Source of the DNA: VRUE01 sp036276735
Lineage (GTDB): Bacteria > Actinomycetota > Thermoleophilia > Solirubrobacterales > 70-9
DNA length: 64,000 nucleotides
Direction: 5' to 3'
Assembly: GCA_036276735.1 (NCBI GenBank)
Contig: DASUOH010000043.1
Span: 16,537 to 80,536, forward strand
Under the pieces are notes generated by a model. That model was given only the letters and a program-made list of their open reading frames with translations, made no database searches and had not been told where the DNA came from. Below are positions 63,632 through 64,000 of the stretch, one piece after another. Position 1 is the stretch's first letter. The number at the start of each line of letters is the position of its first letter. A program made the translations under genes and the position numbers.

Positions 63632-63930
63632 TTCGTTCGGCGTGGGTCGAGCTCGGCGGCGAAAAACGCCGAGGCGGACTTGAGGATTTCATTGGCGCGC
63701 CGCAGCTCGCGGTTCTCGCGCTCCAGTGCCTTCAGGCGCTCGCGCTCCTCGCTGCTCAGCAGCTCGGTGCGCTTGCCCTCGTCGGCTTCGGCCTGGCGCA
63801 CCCATTTGCGCAGCGTCTCGTGGTGGATGCCGAGGTCGCGCGCTACGTGGGCAATCGGGCGGCCGGACTCGAAGACCATCCGGGCGCCGCGCTCCAACAG
63901 CTCTTCGGGGTACTTCCTCGTTCGTGGCAT
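63628..63930 (-). CDS. IS3 transposase OrfA (HTH)
   Basis: 100 residues. KYPEELLERGARMVFESGRP and IAHVARDLGIHHETLRKWVR give the HTH; the leucine-zipper-like helix is LLSSEERERLKALERENREL, followed by RRANEILKSASAFFAAELD. It binds the IS ends and is fused to OrfB by frameshift. Confidence 0.93.
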   Translation of the reverse strand: MPRTRKYPEELLERGARMVFESGRPIAHVARDLGIHHETLRKWVRQAEADEGKRTELLSSEERERLKALERENRELRRANEILKSASAFFAAELDPRRTK

Positions 63931-64000
63931 GGCTTGATCGGTTCCCTTCCACCAGGAGGAATCCTGGCTTCGAGGTCTCCGTCAAACCCGGCCTGGCTCA

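Larger units (their letters stand above)
62704..63991 (-). mobile_element. IS3-family insertion sequence
   Basis: 1,288 bp bounded by perfect 18-bp inverted repeats, CCGGGTTTGACGGAGACC (62704-62721) and its complement at 63974-63991. Two overlapping transposase frames fill it. No direct target duplication is visible at the boundaries (GGA / CCT). The left end lies in the 3' end of the HamB reading frame. Confidence 0.9.

Overview
The window reads as a high-GC actinobacterial chromosome, most probably Thermoleophilia (Solirubrobacterales or a relative). The pointers are a dnaK-grpE-dnaJ-hspR-clpB heat-shock operon with HspR, an actinobacterial-type myo-inositol-phosphate synthase beside a CDP-alcohol phosphotransferase, an F420/FMN luciferase-like oxidoreductase, an FHA-winged-helix regulator, and many GTG/TTG starts. 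This placement is inference from gene content; there is no rRNA in the window.

Region 1 (1-28.8 kb) is ordinary core chromosome: a GYD-domain protein (partial), an unusual three-domain wall hydrolase, the heat-shock operon on the minus strand, a secreted endonuclease/phosphatase-family protein, cytochrome c, endonuclease III, a phosphoinositide-type lipid cluster (PAP2, CDP-alcohol transferase, Ino1, glycosyltransferase-PHP fusion, uracil-DNA glycosylase), a VapBC pair, an RlmD-like methyltransferase, ArgF, Lgt, PrmC, LysS, a CDF metal exporter and an SDR. Three copies of an imperfect-palindromic 111-113 bp intergenic element (11029, 12321, 26939) sit only in this part. They share an asymmetric core, while their outer arms differ between copies but stay perfectly self-complementary.

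Region 2 (28.8-39.2 kb) is an accessory island beginning at a tRNA gene whose D-loop carries an extra hairpin. It holds a DUF4143 ATPase behind four 23-bp iterons, an integrase remnant, a large metallophosphoesterase, and a putative defence/DNA-modification locus: a TIR-like protein, a protein resembling the helical domain of phage 5-hmdU DNA kinases, a zinc-ribbon protein and a divergent winged-helix protein. A second TIR-like protein paired with a TPR protein follows.

Region 3 (39.4-52.8 kb) mixes three PIN/RHH toxin-antitoxin pairs with their operators, a frameshifted cyclic-nucleotide-binding thioredoxin-reductase-like gene, small enzymes, tRNA-Val, two ArsR-like regulators, a short FtsH-type protease, an FHA protein, an MBL hydrolase, a secreted metalloprotease candidate and tRNA-Asp.

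Region 4 (52.8-64 kb), just after tRNA-Asp, is a second accessory island: a HEAT-repeat plus PD-(D/E)XK two-gene module, an AlbA_2 protein, and a probable Hachiman (HamA-HamB) system whose helicase is split by a -1 frameshift and abuts a complete IS3-family insertion sequence.

No CRISPR array, rRNA or riboswitch was seen. The intergenic stretches 37052-37222 and 39187-39435 hold nothing I can identify. No gene-free gap exceeds about 300 bases.
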